Of a DNA stretch of 64,000 nt, positions 24,287-32,516 are shown piece after piece. The notes under the pieces were generated by a model, which was given only the letters and a program-made list of their open reading frames with translations, made no database searches and was not told where the DNA came from. Each line of letters starts with the position of its first letter. Position 1 is the first letter of the stretch. The stretch spans positions 3,224,001 to 3,288,000 of the forward strand of contig CAWIED010000001.1 of the NCBI GenBank assembly GCA_963835085.1, read 5' to 3'. The translations under genes and the position numbers were made by a program. The DNA is from JBDIAG01 sp963835085. GTDB lineage: Bacteria; Actinomycetota; Actinomycetes; Actinomycetales; CAWJMD01.

Positions 24287-25099
24287 TCACGACAACAGCC
24301 CATCCAGGAGCAAGGCCGTCGCCTCGCAATGCTCCTCCATCACCAGGCGCGCCTTCTCGGCGTCTCCGGACAGGACAGCCCCCACGATCACCTCGTGCTG
24401 ATGGTCGGACGAGTCCAGGTTCCGGGCCAGCACCGGAATGCCGGCGAGCAGCCCGTCGAGCTGGGCCTGCGCATCGGCCACCGCGGCGAGCAGCGCCGGC
24501 GAGCCGGACGCCGCGGCCAATGTCAGGTGCAGCCGGGCGTCGTTGACCCGGCGAAGCCGGGGGTCGCGATCGCGGGAGGCGCTCAGACAGGCCGTCAGTT
24601 CGCGGCGGGCCTCGGCGCCGAGGCAATGGCGCGCGGCCAACGCCACGGCGCCGGATTCGAGCACGCCACGCAGGGCCAGCACGTCGCGCACCCGCTCTGC
24701 ACTCACCTCGTGCGGGGCGGCGGCCTCCAGCGACTGGTGCGCTGCGGTGACGAATGTTCCTCCCGTCCGACCGCGGGCGGTGCGCACCAGACCGGCCTCA
24801 CGCAAGGCGCGAATCGCCTCGCGCACCGTCTCGCGCCCCACTCGCAGCCGATCGGCCAGCTCACGTTCCGAGGGAAGGCGCTGACCGGGCGCGACGATGC
24901 CGAAACGAATGGCCTGCGCCAGACGCTGCACCGTCCACTCGAAGGAGTTCCCGATCGGCAACGGACGCCAGAGCAGGTCGGCGAACTCCGCAGAGGTGGG
25001 CAGCGCCGAGCCGTCGTCGCGTTCGCCGGGGGCAGCCTCGGGCCTGGAGCGCCCAGCAGCAAGAGGCTCGGGCGTGGGAGCGGAGGCGTGTGACGTCAT
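24287..25099 (-). CDS. FadR-subfamily GntR transcriptional regulator
   Basis: A 270-residue regulator. After a Pro/Glu-rich leader of about 50 residues, the winged HTH runs AIRFGIVAPGQRLPSERELADRLRVGRETVREAIRALREAGLVRTARGRTGGTFV. The C-terminal all-helical FCD effector domain has the usual metal-ligand pattern (DARLHLTLAAASG and HQHEVIVGAV). It lies 118 bp upstream of the GS-like gene on the same strand and is the obvious regulator of the operon, responding to a polyamine or gamma-glutamylated acid. No clear operator was identified in the gap. Confidence 0.9.
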   Translation of the reverse strand: MTSHASAPTPEPLAAGRSRPEAAPGERDDGSALPTSAEFADLLWRPLPIGNSFEWTVQRLAQAIRFGIVAPGQRLPSERELADRLRVGRETVREAIRALREAGLVRTARGRTGGTFVTAAHQSLEAAAPHEVSAERVRDVLALRGVLESGAVALAARHCLGAEARRELTACLSASRDRDPRLRRVNDARLHLTLAAASGSPALLAAVADAQAQLDGLLAGIPVLARNLDSSDHQHEVIVGAVLSGDAEKARLVMEEHCEATALLLDGLLS

Positions 25100-25284
25100 G
25101 CCTGCCTCCTATCGCTCCAGCTGCGGGGTGACGATGCCCTCAACAGCGCCGTCGACGACCGTTCAAGCGGCCAGCGTCCCGCTCGGGCACCTGCGACTGT
25201 CCACAGCCACCAATGGCCCCGGGTAGGGCCAATCGGGAGTCTCATCCTCATCCGCGCACGTGTCAAGGCATTGCCCGCCCGAGT

Positions 25285-28134
25285 TCAGCGAGTCTGAAGA
25301 CGACCCGCCAGGAGCTGGGCCAAGGTCGTCGATCGGGTGCCTGCTAGATCCGCCGCCTGGGTGCGACACGAGAAGCCGTCAGCCAGGAACACCGCTCCCG
25401 GCGGGGCCGCCTGAAGCACCGGCAGGAAGCCGTTGCGGGCCACAGCCACCGACACCTCGTAGTGGCCTGCCTCCATGCCGAAGTTGCCAGCCAGCCCGCA
25501 ACAGCCGGCCACGGTGACCACCTCAGCGCCGGCCGAGCGGAGTAGCGCGGCGTCGTCGGCGTAGCCCACGCTGGCGTGCTGATGGCAGTGCGGCTGGGCC
25601 ACCACGTGGGTACCGGCGAGCGAGGGCGGCGCCCAGCCGTCGGCCTGCGCACCGCGCAGCAGCTGGGCGAGCGTTCGGGTTGCGGCGCTCACCTGGGCGG
25701 CACGGGGGTCGTCGCTGAGCAGCTCGGGCAGGTCGCCCACCAGCGCTGCGGTACAGGACGGCTCGATGCCCACGATCGGGATGCCTGCAGCGGCGGCCGG
25801 GGCCAGTTCATCTAGGAGCGCGCGAAGTCTCTGCCGGGCTCCATCGAGCTGGCCGGTGGAGATCCAGGTCAGTCCGCAGCAGACGGTGCGTCCGGGCAGC
25901 CGGACGGCGTAGCCGGCGTCGGTGAGCACGTCGATGGCGGCGATCGCCGCGGCCGGCTCGAAGGCGTCCGAGAACGAGTCGACGAACAACAGCACCTCGC
26001 CCCGAGGCGCCTGCGTCGAATCGGGCTGGAGCGGACGATGCTTTCTGCGCCATACCCGGAAAGGCTCGAGCGCGAAGGCCGGCACCGCGCGCCGCCGATC
26101 GAGACCGGCCATCCCGAGTGCTACGCGGCGCAGAACAGGTTGTGCCAGAACAGTGTTCAGCAGACCGGCGACCGGACCTGCCAGCCGGGCCCAGCGCGGC
26201 AGTTGGCCCAGGCTCAGATGCCGGAGCGGTCGCAGCCTGCCGCGGTAGCGCCGGTAGAGCGCCTCCGACTTGTAGGTCGCCATGTCGATACCGGTAGGAC
26301 AGTCGCTGGCGCAGGCCTTGCACGACAGGCACAGGTCGAGGGCCTCGGCCAGCTCGGGAGCGTCCCAGCCGCCCACGAGCGTGCCGTTGGTGAGCTCTTG
26401 CAGGACGCGCGCCCGGCCCCGGGTGGAGTCCTTCTCATCACGGGTGGCCAGGTAGGAAGGGCACATGAACGCACCGGAAGCCGAGAGATCGGCCCGACAC
26501 TTGCCCACGCCGGTGCAGCGGTGCACGGCATCGGTGAGATTGCCCGCGTCGTGAGGAAGGGCGAAACCCAGCGTTGCGATGGCGTGGGCCTGCGGTCGTC
26601 GCACGTCGGCGTCCAGCGGCACGGGATCGACGATGATGCCGGGGTTCAGCACGGCAGCGGGATCGAAGAGCTGCTTGAAAGCAGCGCACGTCGCCAGCGC
26701 CTCGCCGGAGTACATGTACTGCAGCAATTCGCTGCGACAACGGCCGTCACCATGCTCGCCCGACATCGAACCACCATGAGAGGCAACGAGTTTCGCTGCC
26801 GCAGTAAGGAACGGACGAAGACTGTCGGTGCCCTCGTCGAGTGGGAAGTCGATCCGGATGTGCACGCACCCGTCGCCGAAGTGGCCGTACGGGATGCCGT
26901 CGAGCCCGTGCTCGCCGAGCAACGCCTCGAAGTCGCGCAAGTAGTCGCCGAGCCGTTCGGGGGGAACGGCCGCGTCCTCCCATCCCGACCAACCCTGGGC
27001 GCCACTGGGGGTGCGCCCGCCCAGGCCGGCGCCGTCCTCGCGGATGCGCCACAGGGCGGCAGCCTCAGGCCCGGCAGGCAGCACGGCCACTGCGTCGGTT
27101 CCGGCATCGGCCGCCAGGGCCCGGGCGGCGTCGAGGGCCGCGGCCTGATCGGGGCCGCCCACCTCCACCATGAGCCACCCGTTGCCAGCGGGCAGGTCGG
27201 GCACGAGGGACGCACCGCGATGCCGCCGCACCAGATCGACGAGCCTGGAATCGAGGCCCTCGATAGCGAGCGGGGCGTGCGCGAGCAGCGCCGGGACGGC
27301 GTCGGCGGCTGCCGCCATGTCTGCGTAGCCGAGCACCACCAGCGTTGGGGCCGAAGGAATCTCGACCAGGTCGAGCTCCGCCTCGAGGATGACGACGCAG
27401 GTGCCCTCGGTGCCCACGAGCGCTCGCGCCAGATGAGAGCCGTTCTCCGGCAACAGGTGTTCAAGGCTGTATCCGCTCACCTGCCGACCGAACCGGCCGA
27501 ACTCGGTGCGCAACAACGCTCGGCGCGCCGCCACCAGGTCGGCCAACCCTGGCACCGCGGCGAAGGACCGGTCACCCTGGGCGGCGGTGAATCGACGCCC
27601 GAGACCGTCGATCACGTCGAGGCTGCGCACGTTCTGGGCGGTCTTGCCGTAGGCCACCGCGTGCGGGCCGCAGGCGTTGTTGCCGAGCATGCCGCCCAGC
27701 GTTGCCCGCGTCCAGGTGGAGGGGTCGGGCCCGAACCGCAGCCCGTGCACCGCAGCGGCTTTCTGCAAGGTGGCCATCACCGTGCCGGGTTGCACTCGTG
27801 CGCAACGGTTCTCGGCATCGATGTGCAGCACTCGATGAAGGTGGCGGGAGGTGTCGAGCACGATCCCCGAGCCCACCGCATTGCCCGCGATGGACGTGCC
27901 GGCGCCCCGCATGGTGAGCGGCACTCCACTCTCCCGAGCCACTGCAACGGCCGCGACGATCTCGTCGGCGTGTCGCGGGAAGGCCACCACCTGCGGCACT
28001 ACCCGGTACAACGAGGCGTCAGAGGAATACTCGGCCCGGCGACGGGTGGAGTCGTCAACGTCTCGAATGCCGGCCTTGCGCAGAGCAGCGACGACTGGAC
28101 TCGAGTCGAGGGACGGGCGCGCCATGGCCGTCAT
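25285..28134 (-). CDS. fused FAD-linked oxidase / Fe-S D-2-hydroxyacid dehydrogenase
   Basis: 949 residues joining a GlcD-type FAD-binding half and a GlcF/GlpC-type Fe-S half. The N-terminal PCMH flavin domain has LTMRGAGTSIAGNAVGSGIVLDTSRH and GGMLGNNACGPHAVAYGKTAQNV. The C-terminal half holds a [4Fe-4S] cluster region (LCLSCKACASDCPTGIDMATYK, preceded by a CTGVGKC segment) and two cysteine-rich CCG-type repeats (GRTVCCGLTWISTG and VAGCCGLAGNFGMEAGHYE). It oxidises a D-2-hydroxyacid (D-lactate, glycolate or 2-hydroxyglutarate) and passes electrons to the membrane chain. It is monocistronic as far as seen. Confidence 0.92.
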   Translation of the reverse strand: MTAMARPSLDSSPVVAALRKAGIRDVDDSTRRRAEYSSDASLYRVVPQVVAFPRHADEIVAAVAVARESGVPLTMRGAGTSIAGNAVGSGIVLDTSRHLHRVLHIDAENRCARVQPGTVMATLQKAAAVHGLRFGPDPSTWTRATLGGMLGNNACGPHAVAYGKTAQNVRSLDVIDGLGRRFTAAQGDRSFAAVPGLADLVAARRALLRTEFGRFGRQVSGYSLEHLLPENGSHLARALVGTEGTCVVILEAELDLVEIPSAPTLVVLGYADMAAAADAVPALLAHAPLAIEGLDSRLVDLVRRHRGASLVPDLPAGNGWLMVEVGGPDQAAALDAARALAADAGTDAVAVLPAGPEAAALWRIREDGAGLGGRTPSGAQGWSGWEDAAVPPERLGDYLRDFEALLGEHGLDGIPYGHFGDGCVHIRIDFPLDEGTDSLRPFLTAAAKLVASHGGSMSGEHGDGRCRSELLQYMYSGEALATCAAFKQLFDPAAVLNPGIIVDPVPLDADVRRPQAHAIATLGFALPHDAGNLTDAVHRCTGVGKCRADLSASGAFMCPSYLATRDEKDSTRGRARVLQELTNGTLVGGWDAPELAEALDLCLSCKACASDCPTGIDMATYKSEALYRRYRGRLRPLRHLSLGQLPRWARLAGPVAGLLNTVLAQPVLRRVALGMAGLDRRRAVPAFALEPFRVWRRKHRPLQPDSTQAPRGEVLLFVDSFSDAFEPAAAIAAIDVLTDAGYAVRLPGRTVCCGLTWISTGQLDGARQRLRALLDELAPAAAAGIPIVGIEPSCTAALVGDLPELLSDDPRAAQVSAATRTLAQLLRGAQADGWAPPSLAGTHVVAQPHCHQHASVGYADDAALLRSAGAEVVTVAGCCGLAGNFGMEAGHYEVSVAVARNGFLPVLQAAPPGAVFLADGFSCRTQAADLAGTRSTTLAQLLAGRLQTR

Positions 28135-28226
28135 CCTCTCAGGCGAGCCACGACCTGCCGGAGGTGACTACCTGTCAGAGGTGACCGGCAGACCGGTCTG
28201 GAGGAGCACTCAGCTACAACGGGCAC

Positions 28227-28565
28227 TCAGATGGCGTCGAAGCCGATCTCACCGGTGCGCACCCGCACCACGGAGTCGACCGGCTGCACCCACACCTTGC
28301 CGTCGCCGATCTTGCCGGTGGCCGCACTGGCGATGATCGTGGACAGCAGCCCCTCCACATCGTCGTCGTCGGCGACGATCTCTACCCGGAGCTTGGGCAC
28401 CAGGCTCACCTGGTACTCGGCGCCGCGATACACCTCGGAGTGCCCACGCTGGCGGCCACTGCCCTGCACCTCCGAGACGGTGAGCCCGTTGATGCCCGAC
28501 TCCTTGAGCGAGTCGAAGACCTGCTCCCAGCGATGCGGCTGCACCACTGCGGTGATCAGCTTCAT
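28227..28565 (-). CDS. glnK: PII nitrogen signalling protein
   Basis: A 112-residue PII trimer subunit: MKLITAVVQPHRWEQVFDSL, the T-loop GRQRGHSEVYRGAEYQ with tyrosines at 46 and 51, the ATP/2-oxoglutarate segment TGKIGDGKVWVQPVDSVVRVRTGE, and the final GFDAI. Tyr51 is the uridylylation/adenylylation position in other bacteria. A GGAGGAGG site precedes the ATG at 28565. PII usually sits in an amtB-glnK-glnD operon; none of those partners is within the window on either side. The GlnR-like regulator and the GS-like operon are elsewhere in the window. Confidence 0.94.
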   Translation of the reverse strand: MKLITAVVQPHRWEQVFDSLKESGINGLTVSEVQGSGRQRGHSEVYRGAEYQVSLVPKLRVEIVADDDDVEGLLSTIIASAATGKIGDGKVWVQPVDSVVRVRTGEIGFDAI

Positions 28566-28775
28566 GTAAGCCTCCTCCGGCGCCTACGGCAAGTGCCATT
28601 CTCCGCCGGGGCGCACCTGCCGGGCAACTCGCCCAGGCTGGGACGCTTCCGCGGCCAGGTATGCCACCCCGACCGCACGCTCCCGCCGCCCGGACGCCCT
28701 GCTCGACCGGATCAGCCGCAAATCAGGGCGGAGGCGCGTGGTTCGGCACGGTAGGCTGGCGGGCGCAGTTGCATA

Positions 28776-28848
28776 GGGCCTCTAGCTCAATCGGCAGAGC
28801 TGCGGACTTTTAATCCGTCGGTTGTGGGTTCGAGCCCCACGGGGCCCA
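28776..28848 (+). tRNA. tRNA-Lys (anticodon TTT)
   Basis: A 73-nt cloverleaf with acceptor arms GGGCCTC/GGGGCCC (one G-T pair), D-arm AGCTC..GAGCT, anticodon stem GCGGA..TCCGT with loop CTTTTAA (anticodon TTT at 28809-28811) and T-arm GTGGG-TTCGAGC-CCCAC. The genomic sequence continues A-CC, so the full CCA is not encoded. It forms the left border of the accessory region, a position often used for integration. Confidence 0.95.
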
Positions 28849-28880
28849 CCGTTGAAACCCGTTGTGGCAGTGGTGAAAAT

Positions 28881-28904
28881 CTCCGACCGGCGGCTCGGTC
28901 GGAG
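28881..28904. terminator. hairpin after tRNA-Lys
   Basis: Perfect 8-bp arms CTCCGACC (28881-28888) and GGTCGGAG (28897-28904), 33 bp beyond the tRNA 3' end. There is no U-run. Probable transcription end for the tRNA. Confidence 0.5.
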
Positions 28905-29004
28905 ACTCTACTGGGGGCAAGACTGTAGCCAAGGACGCCGGGCTGCGTTTTCGTCGACACATCGTCCGAGCGGCTACGTGACGAGACAGGGCCACATTGG
29001 CTAG

Positions 29005-29963
29005 GGCCTGTCCTGTAAGTTATCGGAGCCAGAGGATGGTGGCGGCGAGGGTGATCTCAGCTTTGAAGTAGGCGGCGCGTTTGGCGTAGCGGGTGGCGAA
29101 GTCGCGGAACTGTTTGAGCTTGTTGAAGCACCTCTCCACGACGTTGCGTCTCTTGTACCCGGTCAGGTCCACCATGGGAGGCCTGCCGCCGTGTGCGCCC
29201 TTGGCTTTCCGCCGGTAGATCTGGTCGGTCCGCTCGGGGCTGGTGAATCGGATGCGCCGCTGTCGCAACGCGGCTCTTGTCGAGGGGTGGGAATAGGCCT
29301 TGTCGGCCAGCACTGCCTCCGGCTTCGACCGGGGCCTGCCGGGGCCAACCCTCGGGACGCGGATCTGGTCGAGCAGGGGCAGCAGTTGCGGATTGTCACC
29401 GTCCTGGCCCGGGGTGAGGATCATGCTGACCGGCAGGCCGCGCCCGTCGACGGCGAGATGCAGCTTGGTGCTCAGTCCTCCTCGGGATCTGCCGATGCAC
29501 TCTCCGTCCACCTGGAGGGCCTCGATCTCACCTCGTGAGGATCCCCCTTTTTCCGGGCCCCGGCAGCGTGCTGGTGGGCCCGGACGACGCTCGAGTCGAT
29601 CGAGATGATCCACTCCACGTCCCCGACGGCGTCGTCTTTGACGATCGCAGCCTGCAGGATCTTGTCCCAGGTCCCGTCGATCGTCCACTTCCGCAGTCGC
29701 TCGTGCGCGGTCTTCCACGGCCCGTACCGCTCCGGCAGGTCCCGCCACGGGGCGCCGGTGCGCAGCTTCCACAAGATGCCGTTGATCACCTGCCGGTGCT
29801 CCCGCCACCGCCGGCCCCCACCGTTTGCGGGCAGCAACGGCTCGATCACCGCCCACGCCTTGTCCGTCAGCTCACCACGACCCACACCAGCCACCCGACC
29901 GGATTAACACAACCCGACCAGGGGTGAAAGCGACCACGCCGAAAACCACTTACAGGACAGGCC
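29005..29963 (-). mobile_element. IS5-family (IS427-like) insertion sequence
   Basis: A ~959-bp element bounded by perfect 16-bp terminal inverted repeats GGCCTGTCCTGTAAGT (29005-29020) and ACTTACAGGACAGGCC (29948-29963). CTAG lies directly outside both ends (29001-29004 and 29964-29967), consistent with a 4-bp target duplication. If the ends are set one to two bases further out, the repeats lengthen to 18 bp and the duplication shrinks to CT/TA-type. The transposase reads as two overlapping frames. Both ends and the coding sequence look intact, so the insertion is probably recent. Confidence 0.9.
29020..29894 (-). CDS. IS5-family DDE transposase made by -1 frameshifting
   Basis: The first frame runs from 29894 (MAGVGRGELTDKAWAVIEPLLP) and ends after 140 codons at 29472. 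The second, in the -1 frame, continues to 29020. They join at a G-AAA-AAG tract (minus strand, near 29547-29553), where ARKKGDPHE shifts to EKGGSSRGEIEA. The first catalytic Asp is in IISIDSSVVRAHQH (frame 1). The second Asp (VLADKAYSH) and the Glu (VVERCFNKLKQFRDFATRY) are in frame 2, so only the frameshifted fusion can be active. Programmed -1 frameshifting is known in this IS family. Confidence 0.88.
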
Positions 29964-30044
29964 CTAGATGATCTATTCCCAGGGGCCGGGTGTCTGCGTG
30001 GGCGTGCTGATCCCGGGGATGCCGGGGGCTGGACCGGTGGGGTC

Positions 30045-30117
30045 GTCGGACTGTGACGTTGTGCGCTGGTAGGTCACCAAGATGGCCACAGCTGGGCGAA
30101 GAACGTGACAGATGGAC
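30045..30117 (+). repeat. ~73-bp palindromic element, copy A
   Basis: Begins GTCGGACTGTGACGTT and ends GAACGTGACAGATGGAC, with the interior ...GGTCACCAAGATGGCCACAGCTGGGCGAA. It is the most diverged of four copies (the others are at 32251, 39883 and 43899). It lies in the gene-free stretch between the IS element and the TetR gene. Confidence 0.65.
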
Positions 30118-30713
30118 GCGTCATCGCACTCCGGGGCAGACGGGTGGGGCTCCTGTTGGTGGGAGCTACCTAGCCGTGCCCTCCTCACGAGCTGGGCTTG
30201 TCCCATATTCGACACGATCGGCGGGTTTCGCGCCCAGCCAAGATCACCGGCCCGCGAACCTGTCGAATATGGGACACCAACCCGAGCGCGCCCCTCACAA
30301 GATCAATCTCCCCGCCCACAGCCGACGCCAGGCACAGCTGTGTGTCGGGCACAGCTGGGAAAGAGCCAGCCAAACCACCCAACGCGTCCGCACGGTCAGC
30401 GGCGGTCATCGGGATCGGTTGCCACTCCGGCGCTGGATGTCCAGAATCCGGCTCGATCCGTGCAGCGGGCCCGGGTCTTGTGCTCAGCCGACCCTCACCG
30501 GCGAGCACTGGCGCCGGATTCCGGACACCCGGGCCTGACCCCACACAAGCTCACCACGCTCAACCGGCACAACGACCACCCGAACCCACCAATTCGCCGC
30601 GCGCACACCACCCCCAACCACAGACGTCTTTGGAATAGATCGGACTAGCGGATCGACGCCTACCGGGGTGATCATCCGCTTGCGGTTGAGCCCGAACTCA
30701 CGACGCGACGGGC
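30118..30713. other. gene-free stretch with two inverted repeats
   Basis: No convincing gene. It holds a perfect 16-bp inverted repeat, TGTCCCATATTCGACA (30199-30214) and TGTCGAATATGGGACA (30261-30276). Each arm is itself a TGTC-N8-GACA half-palindrome. A second pair, GTCCAGAATCCGG (30439-30451) and CCGGATTCCGGAC (30514-30526), has one mismatch. Both could be regulator or recombinase sites. The rest reads as decayed sequence with short scattered open frames. Confidence 0.5.
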
Positions 30714-31340
30714 TCAGCCGAACAGCGCCCGGATCTCCTGAGTGAGCCAACGATCGTACGCCGATCGGGACCAGCCCTGGCGCGCCACCAGGCGGTGGTA
30801 GTTGTCAGGTGCCATGAGGAGCCATAGCTGATCCTGGGCGCGGCGCCGCGGCAGAACCGGTTTCGCGCGCAGCCGGGCGAGCAGATGACCGGCGCCGACG
30901 TGGCGCTCGGCTTCGGCTGTCTCCCATAGTTCGGCCACGACCGGATCGGTTCCCGACGCGCCGCGGATGACCTCGTGCACATCGTGGTAGCGCGCGTTGA
31001 CCGCCGCGATGTGCCGCGCGGTGAGCGCGACCGCCCGGTCGAGGTCGCCGGCCTCGGCGATGGCGGCCACGTCCTCTCGGGCCGTCACAGTCCGAGGCTG
31101 GTCGTCGCCGGCCATGGCCACGTCGCGCACCACCTTGAGCAGGGTCGCTTTGTTGCCGACCGCGGTGAAGACGGTCGGCTTGCTCATCCCGGCGCGATCG
31201 GCAATCTGATCAATGGTGGTCCCGCCGTAGCCCTGCTCGACGAAGAGATCGCGCGCAGCGCGCAGTATGGCCGCTCGCGACGCCTGCGCCTGTTCTGCGC
31301 GCAGCGGTGAGTGGTACTGGCGCTTCTTGACGTCCGCCAC
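30714..31340 (-). CDS. TetR-family transcriptional regulator
   Basis: A 208-residue repressor. The HTH is at about 20-65: SRAAILRAARDLFVEQGYGGTTIDQIADRAGMSKPTVFTAVGNKATLL. The C-terminal ligand domain ends WSRSAYDRWLTQEIRALFG and contains many charged helices without a named ligand family. It is divergent from the cupin gene across a ~76-bp gap, so it probably represses itself and that gene. The ligand is unknown. Confidence 0.9.
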   Translation of the reverse strand: MADVKKRQYHSPLRAEQAQASRAAILRAARDLFVEQGYGGTTIDQIADRAGMSKPTVFTAVGNKATLLKVVRDVAMAGDDQPRTVTAREDVAAIAEAGDLDRAVALTARHIAAVNARYHDVHEVIRGASGTDPVVAELWETAEAERHVGAGHLLARLRAKPVLPRRRAQDQLWLLMAPDNYHRLVARQGWSRSAYDRWLTQEIRALFG

Positions 31341-31416
31341 CCAGCCACTCTACCGTCGAGATATTGATTAGACGTTAGGTCAAGCCAACTGCCTCGTGTC
31401 AAGACGGGAGAGTCCG

Positions 31417-31887
31417 ATGAGCCTCGCGTACATCGCCCAGGCGGTCGACCACGATCGGATCGAATGGATCGGCGGCAAGGAACTGCAGATCCTGCTGGAC
31501 GGCTCACATACCCGAAACCAGGTGACGGTTGTGCGCAGCAGCTTCAGCCAGGGCTCGGCGTCGCCCCTGCACCTGCACCACGACGAGGACGAGATGTTCG
31601 TGATCCTCCGAGGCCATGGCATCTTCTGGGTCGGCGACGAACGCCATGAGGTCGGCGAAGGCGGGTCGATGTTCCTGCCCCGCGGCGTCCCGCACGCCTA
31701 CCGCTTCACCGCCCCCGAGGTCGACCTGCTGACCATCTGCACCCCCAGCGGCATGGAACAGTTCTTTCGGACCGCCGGCCGCCGGATCACGGACCCGCGC
31801 CCCGACGGGTGGGAAGTCACGACGGAGGCACTGATCGCCGCTGCCGCCGAGGGCGGGCAGGAGATCCTTGGACCTCCGCCCGCGTGA
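31417..31887 (+). CDS. small cupin-domain protein
   Basis: 156 residues from the ATG at 31417; a GTG at 31396 is in frame, but GGGAG lies at the right distance only for the ATG. A single cupin barrel: SPLHLHHDEDEMFVILRGHGIFWVGDE gives the first metal motif (HLHH...E), and GGSMFLPRGVPHAYRFTA the second (with its His). Members include quercetinases and sugar or flavonoid-modifying enzymes, so the activity cannot be set. Divergent from and likely regulated by the TetR protein. A short leader region carries GACGTTAGGTC, a possible half of the operator. Confidence 0.88.
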   Translation: MSLAYIAQAVDHDRIEWIGGKELQILLDGSHTRNQVTVVRSSFSQGSASPLHLHHDEDEMFVILRGHGIFWVGDERHEVGEGGSMFLPRGVPHAYRFTAPEVDLLTICTPSGMEQFFRTAGRRITDPRPDGWEVTTEALIAAAAEGGQEILGPPPA

Positions 31888-32019
31888 GGCGTCGGACCGA
31901 ACTTCAGGAACCAACGCGCCCAGAGGGAATTTATGAACTCGGTAGTTACCTCACAAAATGCAAGAGGGATATGAGTTCCGGTGCACAGGATCGGCGTGCT
32001 TGTGGCCGTCGATGGGGTA

Positions 32020-32130
32020 CCACGGCGCATTGGACGCGTATCGTCTCGGCGACATCAGCCGATAAGCTCGACGTGAAACAGCCGAGCATCTATCCGCCAA
32101 TGCAATCGCCGGTCGAGGCCCGCATTGTGG
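32020..32130 (+). pseudogene. fragment of a TetR-type HTH
   Basis: One frame reads SADKLDVKQPSIYPPMQSPVEARI, close to the tetracycline-repressor-class helix ADxLGVKQPSLYWHVxSKxEL. It has no start, and the surrounding frames are stop-ridden. The neighbouring frame reads ALDAYRLGDISR then stop, which resembles the preceding part of the same helix. This looks like the wreck of a regulator gene in the gap between the cupin and LacI genes. Confidence 0.45.
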
Positions 32131-32250
32131 AATCGAAGGCCGAGCACGGTGTGGGACCATTCCGGCGTAGCGATGAGGTGCTTGCTGGGATCGACCGCTT
32201 CGCACAACGCGCAGGACGGCGCTAAGCAAGCTGAGGCCCAGCCTGGTCAC

Positions 32251-32323
32251 GTCGAACTGTCACGTTTTTCGTGGGCGGGTCGCCAATGTGGTGACCCATG
32301 GCTGAAGAACGTCACAGTTGGAC
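32251..32323 (+). repeat. ~73-bp palindromic element, copy B
   Basis: Arms GTCGAACTGTCACGTT and AACGTCACAGTTGGAC with the interior GCCAATGTGGTGACCCATGG. Same orientation and length as the other three copies. It is followed about 28 bp later by a fragment of a siderophore-interacting protein 3' end, just left of the trehalose cassette. Confidence 0.8.
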
Positions 32324-32350
32324 GCGTAGGACGCGACATCATCGCGCAGG

Positions 32351-32425
32351 GGAGGTTGGGCACCTGGCGGCTCGGTATGCCGCTTGCGCGTGGCGCCGAC
32401 GTGGCGGCTCGCCTGGCGCCTTGCT
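32351..32425 (-). pseudogene. 3'-end fragment of a siderophore-interacting protein gene
   Basis: On the minus strand this reads SAPRASGIPSRQVPNLP, matching ALRASGVPSRRVTNLP at the C-terminus of the intact gene at 39961-40737. DNA similarity is also visible (GGTTGGGCACCTGGCGGCTC versus GGTTGGTCACCCGACGGCTC). Nothing of the rest of the gene remains. Together with the repeat copy just before it, the fragment mirrors the arrangement at 39.9-40.05 kb. Confidence 0.55.
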
Positions 32426-32516
32426 TGGAAGGCACGCAACGGCGCCTGCCGACGTGCGATAAGCACGGGTCCCGACTTATGCAGGCGACGGGGAGTGCCT
32501 CGCTATGCTCCCCGTC

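Noticed and set aside
26038..28167. 709-codon open frame on the plus strand
   Set aside because: It is the mirror of the D-2-hydroxyacid dehydrogenase gene; the protein has no domain, and the minus-strand product is clearly real.
29020..29894. Transposase as a frameshift pseudogene
   Set aside because: The shift lies at a slippery A/G tract with catalytic residues on both sides, the normal arrangement for this IS family, so it is treated as functional.
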